This document shows positions 24,061-35,300 of a DNA stretch of 64,000 bases, in pieces; the first letter of the stretch is position 1; every line of letters starts with the position of its first letter. The stretch is from Diplosphaera chodatii (Eukaryota > Chlorophyta > Trebouxiophyceae > Prasiolales > Stichococcaceae): contig JAALGY010000016.1 in the NCBI GenBank assembly GCA_032358165.1, positions 744,001-808,000 on the forward strand, in the 5' to 3' direction. Both the position numbers and the translations under genes were made by a program. Below the pieces are notes generated by a model. That model did not search any database and had not been told where the DNA came from. It saw only the letters and a list, made by a program, of their open reading frames with translations.

Positions 24061-24876
24061 TCATTGCGACGGCGGCAGGTTGCGCATCCATGCTGGCGCT
24101 GCTGCGGAGTGGTTCCTGCTCCCACTCCTGCCGCCACCTTGCTTCCTGCCGCCGGCCCTTCCGCCGGCCCTTCCGCCGCCATCCTGCTGCCCCTGCTGCC
24201 GCTGCCGCTGCCGCTGCGGCTGCTGCTGCTGAGGTTCATCCCGTGTCTGTGCTGCCTGCTGCTGTGGTGCCCGCTGCTGCCGCTGCTGCCGCTGCTCCTT
24301 TGACGCTGCAGGCGGGCCGCTTGGCAGCTGCACGCCCGGCGGCAGTACCAGGTTCCCGGCCGCATCCCGCCGCGGCGGCCGAATGACCACCACGTCTGGC
24401 GGCACCTGCCCGTCCCAGCGCCGGTCGCTGGGCTTCAGCTTGTAGGGCAGGTCCGCAGCCCAGGCCACCTCCGCACTGTCGCCGCCGCCGCCGCTGGCGC
24501 TCCTGCCAGAAGCACCTTGGGCTGCTGCTTTGCTGGGGTCCGCATCTAGCGTCGCTGCCGTCAAGTCGTCGTCCAAGGGCTCTTCAGATGTGTCCTCGTC
24601 TGAGCCGTCCCATGCTTCAGCCTCCAGCAGCAGCCACTCCTCAAGGGACAGCGCTGGCTCCTCCACATCATCGGCTGTTGGCTGATCTGACGGTGCTGGG
24701 CCTGCTGCGGTGATGGGGCCGTCCCTCCCAGCACAGCGCTGTTCGAGGCGCCAGGGCTGCAGTGCCCTTGTACTCGGCAGCCTGGTGGTCAAGCTGCTCC
24801 ATGCGCTATGATAGCAGGCGCAGCTGATGGCTCGATGAGGCCCATTGGAGCAGGGTGGCCGTGCCGCTGCCGGCAT
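24061..24876 (-). CDS. Hypothetical Gln/Gly-rich protein
   Basis: Single open frame of 271 residues. Residues 1-55 are Arg/Ser/Ala-rich with almost no acidic residues, like an organelle-targeting leader. Residues about 65-110 are acidic (EEPALSLEEWLLLEAEAWDG). The middle has LPYKLKPSDRRWDGQVPPDV and RPPRRDAAGNLVLPPGVQLP. The last 90 residues are Gln/Arg then Gly/Arg repeats ending PAWMRNLPPSQ. No known domain recognised. The strong G/C third-position bias and acidic patch support a real gene, but the N-terminal part may contain an unrecognised intron, since CAG and GT sites occur there. It faces away from the secreted protein gene at 25387, sharing about 510 bases of upstream DNA. Confidence 0.55.
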   Translation of the reverse strand: MPAAARPPCSNGPHRAISCACYHSAWSSLTTRLPSTRALQPWRLEQRCAGRDGPITAAGPAPSDQPTADDVEEPALSLEEWLLLEAEAWDGSDEDTSEEPLDDDLTAATLDADPSKAAAQGASGRSASGGGGDSAEVAWAADLPYKLKPSDRRWDGQVPPDVVVIRPPRRDAAGNLVLPPGVQLPSGPPAASKEQRQQRQQRAPQQQAAQTRDEPQQQQPQRQRQRQQGQQDGGGRAGGRAGGRKQGGGRSGSRNHSAAAPAWMRNLPPSQ

Positions 24877-25386
24877 TATAGCGTCAGGTGTGGTGGCGGA
24901 TGCAGCTGCACGCGCATGGGGCTCACAGACGGCTCAGCGGCAGGCCACAGATCTGATGTGCACCTTGGGTCATCGACCACAGCTGCGACGCTGCACCGCC
25001 CAGAACAGGTTGCTGACGGAGCTGGGCACTGATCGCTCCCCCTGTAGTGCCTGGCAGGCGATAGGTCAATGTTGGCTAATCAGGGAACGCTGGAAGCTGG
25101 AAGAGGTGCCCGCATCCCACTTGAAGAAGCCCGAAGCGTCATGCAGCCTGAAGCACTCCCGCACTCACCGACACCAGGCAGCCTCTCTTTCAGACCAGCG
25201 ACTTAGTTTCCACCCGGTGTCCGAGTGACAGCAGAGCCAACAGCGTTGCATCAGGGCCGATAGGACCACTTCAGCCACGGAGTAAACGGGACAGCCCTAC
25301 AGAAGAGGCTGAGGAAGCCGGCGAAGGAGTATCCGTATTGTATTGCGTGCTGTCCGGGCACCGGTACAAGACCGCCAGTGGTCCAG
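24877..25386. promoter_or_regulatory. Divergent promoter region
   Basis: About 510 bases between two genes transcribed away from each other (24876 - and 25387 +). No specific elements identified; promoter role is inferred from layout. Confidence 0.35.
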
Positions 25387-26229
25387 ATGCAACGGCCGCG
25401 TGTCAGCCGGCCGAGCCGCCTGCGCTTTATGGTGCTGACGGCCCTGGCCCTGGCGCTCATTGGGACACCAGGCACAGCCGCCATGCGGCGCATCCCAGCA
25501 TCATTAGCAGGCCACGGCAGCGCAGCGCAGCCGCTCTCAGACAGCCTCCAGCAACAGGCAGGCAGAGGCGCGGGCTCCCGGCATCTCCTGCAGCAGCGCA
25601 CGCTGGCAGCGGTCGCCAGGAAGCCACCGCCGCCGCCAGTCAGAAAGGTGGCCGCCCGCGCAGCAGCAACGCCCACCAAGGCACCCACTAAGGCGCCTAC
25701 CAAGGCCCCCACAAAGGCCCCCACCAAAGCCCCCACAAAGGCGCCCACGGCAGCACCAACAAAGGCGCCTACCAAGGTCCCGACAGCCGCACCGACGGCA
25801 ACTCCCACGAAAGCCCCTACAAAGGCGCCAACAGCAGCCCCCAGTAAGGCGCCGACGGCGGCGCCTACCAAAGCCGGCGGCGGCGGGCTGGGGGGTCTGG
25901 TGCCCACCGTCACCGGCTTGGTTCCCACAGCCACTGGCCTGGTGCCGACGGTGGTGAACGCCGTGCCAACGGTCACCAGCCAGATCATTCCCACGGACCA
26001 GCCGGAGGGGCGGCCCATCCCCAGCCAGTTCCTGCGGCCGGCGGTCAACAGCGTGGTGCCGACAGTGAACAGCGTGGTGCCGGCGGTTGCCGGGCTGGTT
26101 CCGGCGGCGGGTCCGGCGGTCAGCAACCTGACGGGCACCGTCACGAGCACCGTGAACGGCGTGACGGCGGGGCTGGGCAATGTCGTCGGCAACGTTTCCG
26201 GGGGTCTGGAATACCTAGTGATCGGGTAA
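25387..26229 (+). CDS. Secreted Pro-Thr-Lys-repeat protein A
   Basis: One uninterrupted exon, 280 residues. Residues about 11-32 form a signal peptide (LRFMVLTALALALIGTPGTA). Then comes a Gln/Arg-rich stretch with HLLQQRTLA, followed by about 20 tandem PTKA/PTAA tetrapeptides (roughly residues 95-160). After a Gly-rich hinge there are LVPTVTGLVPTATGLVPTV repeats and the motif IPTDQPEGRPIP, then a Val/Asn/Gly-rich end. The composition fits an extracellular, probably O-glycosylated wall or matrix protein (inference). The IPTDQPxGRPxP motif recurs in the convergent gene at 27625-28563. The start at 25387 is the first ATG in frame and sits correctly before the signal peptide. Confidence 0.8.
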   Translation: MQRPRVSRPSRLRFMVLTALALALIGTPGTAAMRRIPASLAGHGSAAQPLSDSLQQQAGRGAGSRHLLQQRTLAAVARKPPPPPVRKVAARAAATPTKAPTKAPTKAPTKAPTKAPTKAPTAAPTKAPTKVPTAAPTATPTKAPTKAPTAAPSKAPTAAPTKAGGGGLGGLVPTVTGLVPTATGLVPTVVNAVPTVTSQIIPTDQPEGRPIPSQFLRPAVNSVVPTVNSVVPAVAGLVPAAGPAVSNLTGTVTSTVNGVTAGLGNVVGNVSGGLEYLVIG

Positions 26230-27624
26230 GCATGGTGCCGAGCACGCTGATTTTTGTGGAACCCTGAACTCCGCTGCGCATCATAGCGCAGCACGTGGAA
26301 GTGCGCTGCTGGGGAAGCGCAGCCGCTGCAGCAGGTTTTGTTTGCGGGTCCGGCTGAGTAAACTTCTTTCCATTTTTGAGCAAGGTTTCGCACCGCCCAG
26401 GCCTGTGGAACGAATACAGGGTGTGGGTCGATCGATTTGAGCTGGTGGTGTGCTTTGCATATGCCGCCATCCATAACTCGCACTCAGACCCATCAGAGCA
26501 CAACAGGCACTATCAGATACTGATATCCAGGGTTGTTTTTTGTTGGCGCCAGACTTGGCAGCACAGCCTCCTTCTTTCGTGTTGGTTGGCACGAAGTGTC
26601 ACGGTGGGCTGAGTTCTTACTAAAACGTTCAGGCCGTGAAGACCAAGACCTCATTTGTAGAGCACCGTGTGTGCAGCACGTAGTGATGCTGAAAATGTTA
26701 TGCATGTGTGTGCTGTTCTGGCTCCAGCAAAGACATGACACGGCACCTGCGGCCCAGCTTGCGTAGCTGATCCCGTCTGACACCTGTGAACATACACCAT
26801 CCTCATACCTATAGCTTGCTGTATGTGCCACTATCCAGCACGAGGCACGTGGTTCGGCAACTGTCGCCATGGGCCTTCCTGTCACCGTGCTTTATTTCAA
26901 GCAGCACTGCCGCATGTGATGCATCACAGATTGGCTGATCCCGCCCGTATCATTAGTGTCCAGGGCACTTTCGCTCATGTCATAGGATCTGAGATACCGG
27001 CGGTTCACACAACGACATGACCTTCGCTGGGGTTCTGCAGTGGCAATGACATCCTTTCCCTGTGGCTGTGGAAGTGTAGGTCTGTGGGCTTTGACATTGT
27101 GCCTGTACCTCTGACGTGCTGTATGTCTTGGTTCACGTCTATTGTTTCAACCAATCATCCAGCCTGCTCATGCTATGAACACTGAAGACACGGCTGAGAC
27201 CGAGGATTGGATGTGTTCCGCTATGTTCAACCGATCAGTCCCAAATGCTGTAGGGTCCAGAGCCGTTCGAGGTGGTGACTGGTGTGCAATGTGATGGGTG
27301 GAGGGCGGCTGACGCATCTGGTGGCGCATGACTATGCTGTCTTGCATCCCAAGTTCTGATCGCGTAGGTCTGAGCGCTCAGTCTTTGCTAGGTGTGGTCT
27401 CTCCGGCAGGACTCGCGGTCTCGGCTGACATACACTGCCGAGTCCGGGTGCCAGCTACGGTATGCGGCTGAAACCTGCTGATGTGGACACCTCTCGGCGC
27501 CAATTGACTGTGTTACGGTGGCGTGCCGTCGGTGGGGCCACCGCTGCAGATGTCAGCGCAATTCGCGCTGCGGCTGCTGCTGCTGCGGCGACTGCAGTGG
27601 TGGCTGCGATGCAGAAGCGGCCAC
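26230..27624. other. Convergent intergenic region
   Basis: About 1.4 kb between the stops of the two secreted repeat proteins. Lower GC than either gene. No exon supported on either strand; it presumably holds both 3' UTRs. Confidence 0.45.
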
Positions 27625-28563
27625 TCAGCCCATGGGCAGAAACTCCACCTCCTGAGGGGCTGCGGCCGCCCTGCGCTCGTTGCCGCCGCGGCTCCTGCCG
27701 CCGCCGCCGCCGGCGTTGTCTGCAGTTGGCGCTGCCTCTTCGGCTGGCATGGTGCGACCCCCGCCGCCGCCGCCGCCGTTGCTGTCGGTGCTGCTACTGG
27801 CCGTGGGCTTCTTGGTGGCATAGGGATTGGGCCTGCCGTCGGGCTGGTCTGTGGGGATCTCCATGGGGGAGAAGGTGCGCGTTGGCGCTGCCGTCGGCTG
27901 CTGTGTCGGCGCCGTGGTCGGCTGCCTGGTGGGCGCTGCCGTCTTGGGAGCGTTGGTCGTCTCCCGCCCCTCTGTGCTCACCGGCCCGGGCACCGACGCC
28001 TTCTTGGTAGGCGCCGGCGTCGTTCTTTTGGGTGGCGCCGGAGCTTTCTTCGTAGGCGCCGGCGTGGGCGCCGGCTTGCGGGCCGCCGGCGTGGCCTTCT
28101 TCGTGGGCCGCGGCGTGGGCCGCCGGGTGGGCGCCTTGACGCGGGCCGCCGCCGCCTTTCGGGGCGTGGGCCGCGCCTTTGTTGGCCGCTTCCTTGTTGG
28201 CTGCCGCTTCGTGGGCCGCTTCTTGGGCGTCGGCTTGCCCCTGGCGGTCAGCAGCCGCCGCCGCGCCGCCAGCTGAGGTCCTGTGAGGCTCAGGTGGAGC
28301 ACCTCCAGAGGCCGCTGTGCTGCTGAGCTGCTGTCCAGCAAGTCCTGCAGCGCCGACTTGGCTGCCGCCGCCACCAGCGTTCGCCGATGCCTGATGTGTT
28401 TGTGCGGCTGCGCTATCGAGACTGCTGGCGCTGGCTGAAGGTGCTGGCTGGTGAGCAGATTCAAAGAGTCAGCTGCTGCCACTGTTGCCGCCGCCGCTGG
28501 AGCTGCATGCTGCAACAGCGCCAGCGCCGCCAGCAGGGCTGCGATCCGCAACGGACGCCCCAT
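27625..28563 (-). CDS. Secreted Pro-Thr-Lys-repeat protein B
   Basis: One uninterrupted exon, 312 residues. The N-terminus is a signal peptide (LRIAALLAALALLQHAAPAA). Residues about 45-105 are a non-repetitive segment ending AARRRLLTARGK. Then follows a long basic PTK/PTR/RPT repeat tract (about 105-215), a PTRQPTTAPTQQPTAAPT tract, the motif IPTDQPDGRPNP, and Gly/Asn-rich and Ala/Glu-rich ends. No membrane anchor is visible. The shared signal peptide, PT-repeat and IPTDQP-motif order indicates a diverged paralogue of the protein encoded at 25387-26229. Its 5' end faces the SERAC1-like gene across 740 bases. Confidence 0.8.
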   Translation of the reverse strand: MGRPLRIAALLAALALLQHAAPAAAATVAAADSLNLLTSQHLQPAPAVSIAQPHKHIRHRRTLVAAAAKSALQDLLDSSSAAQRPLEVLHLSLTGPQLAARRRLLTARGKPTPKKRPTKRQPTRKRPTKARPTPRKAAAARVKAPTRRPTPRPTKKATPAARKPAPTPAPTKKAPAPPKRTTPAPTKKASVPGPVSTEGRETTNAPKTAAPTRQPTTAPTQQPTAAPTRTFSPMEIPTDQPDGRPNPYATKKPTASSSTDSNGGGGGGGRTMPAEEAAPTADNAGGGGGRSRGGNERRAAAAPQEVEFLPMG

Positions 28564-29303
28564 GGCTGGCGTGGACGACGCCTAACGCTTCAGAGCTGCC
28601 CTGCCTCAAGCGCTACGGGTGCCAGTGTCTGCTGTACCAACTACCTTCCTCAGCCGCCTTCAGCCCAGCTGCCGCAGCTGATGATACGTGCGTCGCGTAT
28701 GTACGGAGACGGACGTGCACAGCGGGCCAAGCAGCGGTGTGCCGAAGGTCACGCCGTGTGATCTCTGCCGTTTAGCCAGGTGGCAGAGCCTGCCGTAGGT
28801 AATCCACAGGGTTTTATAGGAAAGCTCAGTAGACTTCCCTGCTTCCACTATTGCATCCACTGTTCTCTGGGACACTGGGATTGAAGCTGCGTTTGCCACT
28901 TTGCCACATTGCTAGGTAGAGAAAGCAAGACACTCATGCTGTGCTTATGCTGTGGTGGATCGCTGACAGGTCCTGTGTGTCGATTACACACCAGCACACC
29001 CGCACTCCTATCTTGTGAATAGCTGAGTCAGCTGCGCATGCAGTGTCCATGCCCAGGGCACTTGCAGCGAGCGACCGCGATGCAGAGCAGCGTTTCAAGC
29101 TACAAAAGACACATCAGCTTGATTAATTGCATTGATCCAAGGCTGGCATTCCAAAGCGAGCACCGTGGTGCGCAACCGTGAGACAGCTGCAGCCAGCAGA
29201 CGGGCAGGAACACAGCATTGTTGCATCGCTGGCGCCCCAGGCTGCTGACCCTCTGGCATGCTGTACCTTGAGACGGACACATCAGCTACATCATTTCTGA
29301 GCC
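28564..29303. promoter_or_regulatory. Divergent promoter region
   Basis: About 740 bases between secreted protein B (-) and the SERAC1-like gene (+). A TTTTATAGG sequence near 28812 is TATA-like in sequence but its role is unproven. No exon seen. Confidence 0.3.
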
Positions 29304-32300
29304 ATGCCGGAGCGCCTGGCGGGCTTCGCGGCGCGCCATCGCACGGCGCTGCGGCGGGGCCTGTGGCTGGTGGGCGGCGCCGGAGCGGGAGCGGCGGCCG
29401 TGGCGGCGGGCCCGAGGCTGGCGGAGGCGCTGCCGGCGCTGCAGGAGCGCCGCGAGCGGCTGGACAAATACGCACAGCAGCTGCGAGTGGGCACTCGTGC
29501 TTCAAATAATCTCGCTGCTTGCGGCTTATGCAGCACTCGTTTGAATCTGCATCCGCAACGTGTAGCAGCGACACTGCGACAGGGTAGCCATCAAGGCTTC
29601 ATGGCAGAGCAAGGGGCTTGCACACAAGGAACAAAGCATCTGCTTTCGTCCCAAACCCCTCGGCTTACAGATTGCGCATGCCTACCCTGTCTTCACCGCT
29701 GCTATCGGAGCATGCTCCTGCCCCACTGCTACACAGTGGTCAGCCATGAGCCCTTCGTCAGCTGACATGTGAGCTGCGCTGCAGGACTATCGTGAGCGCG
29801 CGATGGCGCGGGCTTCGGCGGCGGGCAGGTCAGCAGCGGTGCTGGCCCGCACCACCAAGGCCGCGGCCGCTGCCTCTTGGCGCTCCGATACAGGTCAGGC
29901 CGCCACCTTCAGCCAGTCTGATGCGAGGCCGTATGCAACATGGAGCGAGAGTGCTGAGCAGTGACCAGCATGGTTTCATCGGTGACAACCCAAACACTAT
30001 CATCCATGCCGATGGCCAAACTCATGTCATTCTCGCATCTCGTGTACATGTTGAAGTCTTGAAGCGCAATATACAGTGGATTGTGAGTGTCGAGAGACCA
30101 AAACACTGAGCTGCTGCAGTGACGCTGGGGGAGGCGGTGGCGGACGCGATCGCGGCGCTGGGCGCCGACGAGGACAAGGAGACCGTCGTCATCTTTGGCG
30201 GCCCGCTGCTGCTGGACGGGCTGCTGGACGCGGCAGCAATCTCGTCGAGGTCGCCCCGCGAGCGGGCGGCGGCCGAGCGCGCCCTGGCCAGCCTGCTCGC
30301 CACAGGTGCCCATGGACCATAGTCTACATGCATTGATGGCACCATAGTCATGCACAATATAGTCTGACGAGTACCCAGCTCCTGACTGCACAGTCAACCC
30401 ACTGCACTGAGCAGCTTACTGCGAGTCTGCGTGGTGGTTTGCAGGGCAGACACAGGGCTGCATCTCCCCGGATGGCACCAAGGTCGTGTTGTACGGGGAA
30501 CGGTGACTTCACCTTGCACGCTGCACCCTGAGCGCAGGCACAACGGCGAGCGCGGTGCTGTCGCGGCCGGGCGCTGTGCCGCGGCTGCTGGCGGCGGCGG
30601 GGCACCACGCGTGCGACGCCCTCCCTGGAGCGCTGCGGGCAGGCGCCACCATGGCCCGCCTCCCGCCCGCGCTCCCCTTCGACGACCTGTCGGCGCTGCT
30701 GGCGCAGGTGCGCATGGATTTCACCTTTACACCAGCATGGCATTGCCCAGCGAGCGCTCATGTCGTGTTGACCTGACTCCAGTCGAACCTCAGGGTCAGA
30801 GCACAGCAAGTCTGTATCAGCTGCAGTAAGGCTGCGGCCTAGCCAGGCCAGCGTCAGCAGGTTTTTGCAGCCTTTCCAGGGCGTGTGTCATGGGCGTTGC
30901 ATTCATTTTCATCCAGGGTGCACTCCTCCCCCACAGGCCGGGGACGCGGGCGACCGCGGGGTGCAGCTGCTGGCGGTGCAGCTGCTGGGGCTGACGGCGG
31001 AGGCGAGCGTCATGAACTGCGGGAAGCTGGCGGCGCTGGGGGCGGGGGGCGCCCTGGCCGCGCTGTCCGACGCCGCCCTGGAGCGGCCCGCCGACCGCCA
31101 ACTGCGCTGGGACCTCATCAGGTGAGTTGGTGTTATGCAACTGATCGGTGATGCCAGAGCTCGTCACTCCATCAGGCAAGCTCTACATCAGTAGGAGCCT
31201 CGAGTGTAGCACAGATCCTCGGTCCGGGTAGGCAGCACTCAATAAGAAGATGCTGCCCTGGAGCGGCTTGCAGACCACTCGCTGCGCTGGCGCGTCATCA
31301 GGTGGACAATGTAGCACAGACAAAGTCACCACAGGTTTTGTCAGGCTTGCATGTCAACATCATCTGTGTGTTGCTGGAAATGCTGCTGTCCCTCCTTCAA
31401 AAAGTCACATTCGTGTCTGGCCTCAACAGCAAGTCCCACTCTGTGCTGGGACTGGTGTTTGCCGGTAGGCACGAATGTGATTGAACCTGTACGTGTTATT
31501 CACACAGCATGTGCATGTTTGATATCCTCAGTTTCGTGCTTTGAACTGCACATGGGGTGAACACTCGTGACGTGCTAAGGCGTCGACAGATTGACCACCA
31601 GGTGCTAGGCATTGCTTCGTCCGCAGGCTGGTCCTCCAGAGCCGACAACTCAGGCTTTCCCTACAGGGCGATGGCGGTGCTGGCGCGGGACTCCCCGCTC
31701 AAGGGCCCCCTGCAGCTGGGCGACTGGCTGCAGCGGCTGCTGTATTTTGCGGCAGACGCGGCCGCTGCCGGGGACCGGCCCCTCGCCTCCCGCGCCTTGG
31801 ACGGCTTCTCCGCAGCCGCCGCGGTGCGCAGCGCTTGGGCCTAGGACTTGGTCACTCCGCTGCACGATCTGCAATGCGGTAGTAGGGGGATTCCCCTCAA
31901 CCAGAGCTAGCTGCTTGTGCCAGGCAATACTGCATGACTCTGGGATGCGCCAATGCGCCTGCGAAGATTGCTCGGACTTTGGAAGGGTGGTATTGTTTGT
32001 ATGCCTCAGGCTGGTGGGACGCGGATAGCTGCTGCGCTGCGGCAATGCAATGCGCTGCCGCTGGCCGCGCAGCTGTGGCGTAATGCTGATGCCCAGCTGC
32101 AGCGCTCGCTCATGACCGCCGTGTCAGCGGTGGCCTCAGCAGGTTGGGGCGTCACTACAGTTGTCGGCATGACTCTGCCATCTGACAAGCACTGACGCAC
32201 TCCATGGCACACAGGCGTCAGAAAGCAGCCACCATATGTGGTGCTGCTGCACCTTTGAAGGCACTGGCTGAAGCTGTACTGTGGCTGTGGCTGAATCTCA

Positions 32301-35300
32301 GGACCTGACTCAGGCTGTGACCTCCAGCCTGAGATCAAATGCTGCTTCCAAGTACAGCACACGCTCAGAACCCGCATCCAAGGCGTCTGGTGAACATGGT
32401 ATCGGCGATATGGTAGATTACATATACTTTGAGTGTGCAGGCGAGGAGTGCATGCCGGAGGGGCAGCGGGATGCATGGACGGAGCGGCTGCTGGCCTTTG
32501 TGCTGCGGGACGACACGCCGCCACCGCTGCGGGCGGCCGCCGGCGACACCCTGGGAGGTGCGGTTCCTGTGTGTTTTCGCACTGTTCGGCATCTGCGGCC
32601 TTAGAGTCAACAGGCTACTGGTTCCAGTCCTGTGACGTCATTACGTATGCCCGGCCCCAGGAGCTGGGGCGGTGGCACCGTCTGGCAAGACAGCTTTGGT
32701 GGCGGGGCCTGGTCATGCCGTCCTCAAAGGGTAGCGCCAAAGCTGTCGAGACCCCTAGCCTCCGGGTGTCAACCCCACGCAGATCTGGCCGCGGCGGAGG
32801 GCCCTGAGGGCACAGCGGTGGCGGTCGCCTGGCTGGGGTCCGTGCTGATCGCGCTGTCGCTGAACCCTAGAAATGTGCAATGCAGATCTGGCCGCGGCAG
32901 AGGGCCCCGAGGGCACAGCGGTGGCGGTCGCCTGGCTGGGGGAGGTGCTGATCGCGCTGTCGCGCTCCGTCACGGCGTACTACGTCGTGCGCTCGCTGCC
33001 GACCCAGCCGCCGCCGCCGCCGCCCGCCGCCCTGCCCGCCTCCAGCAGCAGGCAAGCTGCGGCCGCCGTTCCGGAGGTTGACATACCGCTTGCCTTGCTC
33101 TTTCGCTCAGTCGATCGTGGCGAGGCTGCTCCCAATGTTTGTGGATCTGACGGGGCAGTGGCATGCTGCACTGACACTGCTGAGCTGACATGGTTGTCGA
33201 CGGGCAGGTGGCGGTGGCTGCCCTGGGGCTATGGCGACAGCGGTGCCGCCGCAGACAGCGGAGCCATCAGGACCGAGGGCCCCAGCGACAGTGGCTCAGG
33301 CGGCAGCGGCAGCTCGGGTGGCAGCGGTGCGGAGCAGGGGGCAGAAGCGCAGCAGGGCACGGGGAGGCAGGCAGAAGCGGAGGCCGAAGCCGCGCTGCTG
33401 CGGGCCGTCGGCGTGGTGAGAGCACCCTCTCAGCATCGGAATTCTCCCAGCAGGCACCTAGCCAGCTGTCATTTTCTTGCTTCCGCATGGCTCGCAGCAT
33501 AACCCTGCAATAGTCGGGGCCAGTGGATTGCTCCTTAGGTTGTACATGCCAGAGTGCTGAGGGTGGGCAGGTGCGTCGGCAAGTGTACCGCTGCAGCACC
33601 TGGTCCACAGCTGCTTGATGCTAAACCCTAAACCCTAAGCTACCGCGCACACTGCCGTGACACACATTGCATGTGAGGAATCAAAGACAGGTTGGGTGGT
33701 TGTATTGAGGGGTGGGTGGGGTGGGGATGGGGTGTTGAGGGGAGAGCAGCCCGGAGGCGCTCCCCTTCCAGAAATTGACCTAGGGCATAAGCCACAAGGT
33801 CGGGGATTGGAGTTTGTTTTCAACCAGCAATTGTCGCGTCTCGGTTAGACCTCATTAACTGCGACATTGCCCCAAGCGCAAAGATGGCAAGATGGGTGTG
33901 GATGCTGGTTTCTGAGGCATGGTGAACATTGTGCGCGATGGCCCTAGTTATGGGTCTGGGTGTACACCTTTCAGTTGGACTAGAGTAACTACCTTTCATG
34001 CCCCATTCATAGGATGCAGCCCACTGCAAAATAGCAACATCAACGGTACGTGTTCACACCTGATGACCGGTTGACTGTGCCGTACAGGTGCCGTCCTTCG
34101 CAAGGGCGGTGGCCGCTGAGCTGCGCTCGGCGACGGACCGTGCGGCCGCCGGCTTCGCGGACCCGCCCGCTGACGCGGAGACCTTTGCCTTCACGGGGCC
34201 TGCGGCGCTGGCGACTTTCCCTGCTGCCGCAGATGCTGAGGATCCCGTGGCGGCCGAAGCCCTGCTGTCCCAAGCCTTGGCGGTGTGTCTCCTGGGTTGC
34301 TACAGCCATCTGTCCTCAAGTTTAGCACAACCCTGTCGAGCAAAGTTGGAGCTGCATAGGGCTTGTCAGGCAGTCGGTGAGCTGTATACCAGTTTATGAC
34401 TCCCTCAGATGTGTGTGATCGTGCAGGTGCTGTGCAACATGGTGTCGGCAGATGTGGAGCGGCAGGCGTGGCTGCACCAGGCGGGCGCGCTGCGCATGCT
34501 GCACCGCCTGACGCTGGCGCGGGCGGCGCAGCGGCGGCGGCCAAGCAGCGATGTGAGTGGTGCCAGCCGCGGCAGCGGCGGCAGCACCGATGCAGTTGGC
34601 ATCAGTCTCGGTGACAGCGGTAGCCAGGGTGATGGCCCCTCTGCGGAAGGCGCCGACGCCGACCCCGCTGCAGCAGAGGCTGTATCCCCTGGTCTTCGGC
34701 AGCAGGTGTGAGAGGTTGCATCTGCTGAGATTGGCTCATGTGATCCTCTTCATCTCTGACATGCCGAACACTTTTGCAAAAAAGAGAAGGGCCTGTGCTA
34801 AACGGACAAGTGCTGCGCAATTTGAGCACCAGCTTTGCCCAACATCTAGACCCTGAAGACGTCCCCTTTCTGCAGACGGTGCGGTTGCTGGCGCTGCTGA
34901 GCACCGATGCGGCTGCGGAGCCGGCGCTGCGGTCGGGCCCCTGGCTGCGCTTTCTGCGGGAGGCTGCGGCGTCCGATGACTGCACCCTGGCGTCAGACGC
35001 TGGCCGGGCGCTGCTCAACATGCGCTCGGCCGCCGCCGCGGCTGCTGCGACCTCTGCCCCAGCGCCAGCGGCCAAGTACGCATCTCGTTCATGTATATTG
35101 TGTATGCTGCTGCCTTTCCGGCCCTCTGGACCCCATGTTTCCTGCCAGTGTTCAGCAACGTTCACGAGTCCCGTAAATGCATTTGTATTCATCTGCAGTC
35201 GTATGCCTTTCACAGACCAAGCGAATTGGCAGCTGACATCGTGCCGCCGACCCTGCCGCCGCACCCGCGCTGCGTGCTGCGGGAGGGGCTGCACCTGTTC

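Noticed and set aside
25251..26483. Open bottom-strand frame of about 410 codons
   Set aside because: Antisense to the PTKA-repeat gene; the repeat composition keeps the opposite strand open. Only the top strand has a signal peptide and the motif shared with its paralogue.
30445..30482. Longer version of SERAC1-like exon 4 starting at 30445
   Set aside because: The reading GQTQGCISPDGTK is attractive, but it ends in phase 0 and cannot join exon 5, which needs phase 1. The 27-base exon from 30456 fits; the point stays uncertain.
32783..32870. First copy of the duplicated segment as the real SERAC1-like exon 10
   Set aside because: It can join exon 9 in phase but then runs into a diverged segment without a usable donor, whereas the second copy at 32886 continues and joins exon 11 in phase.
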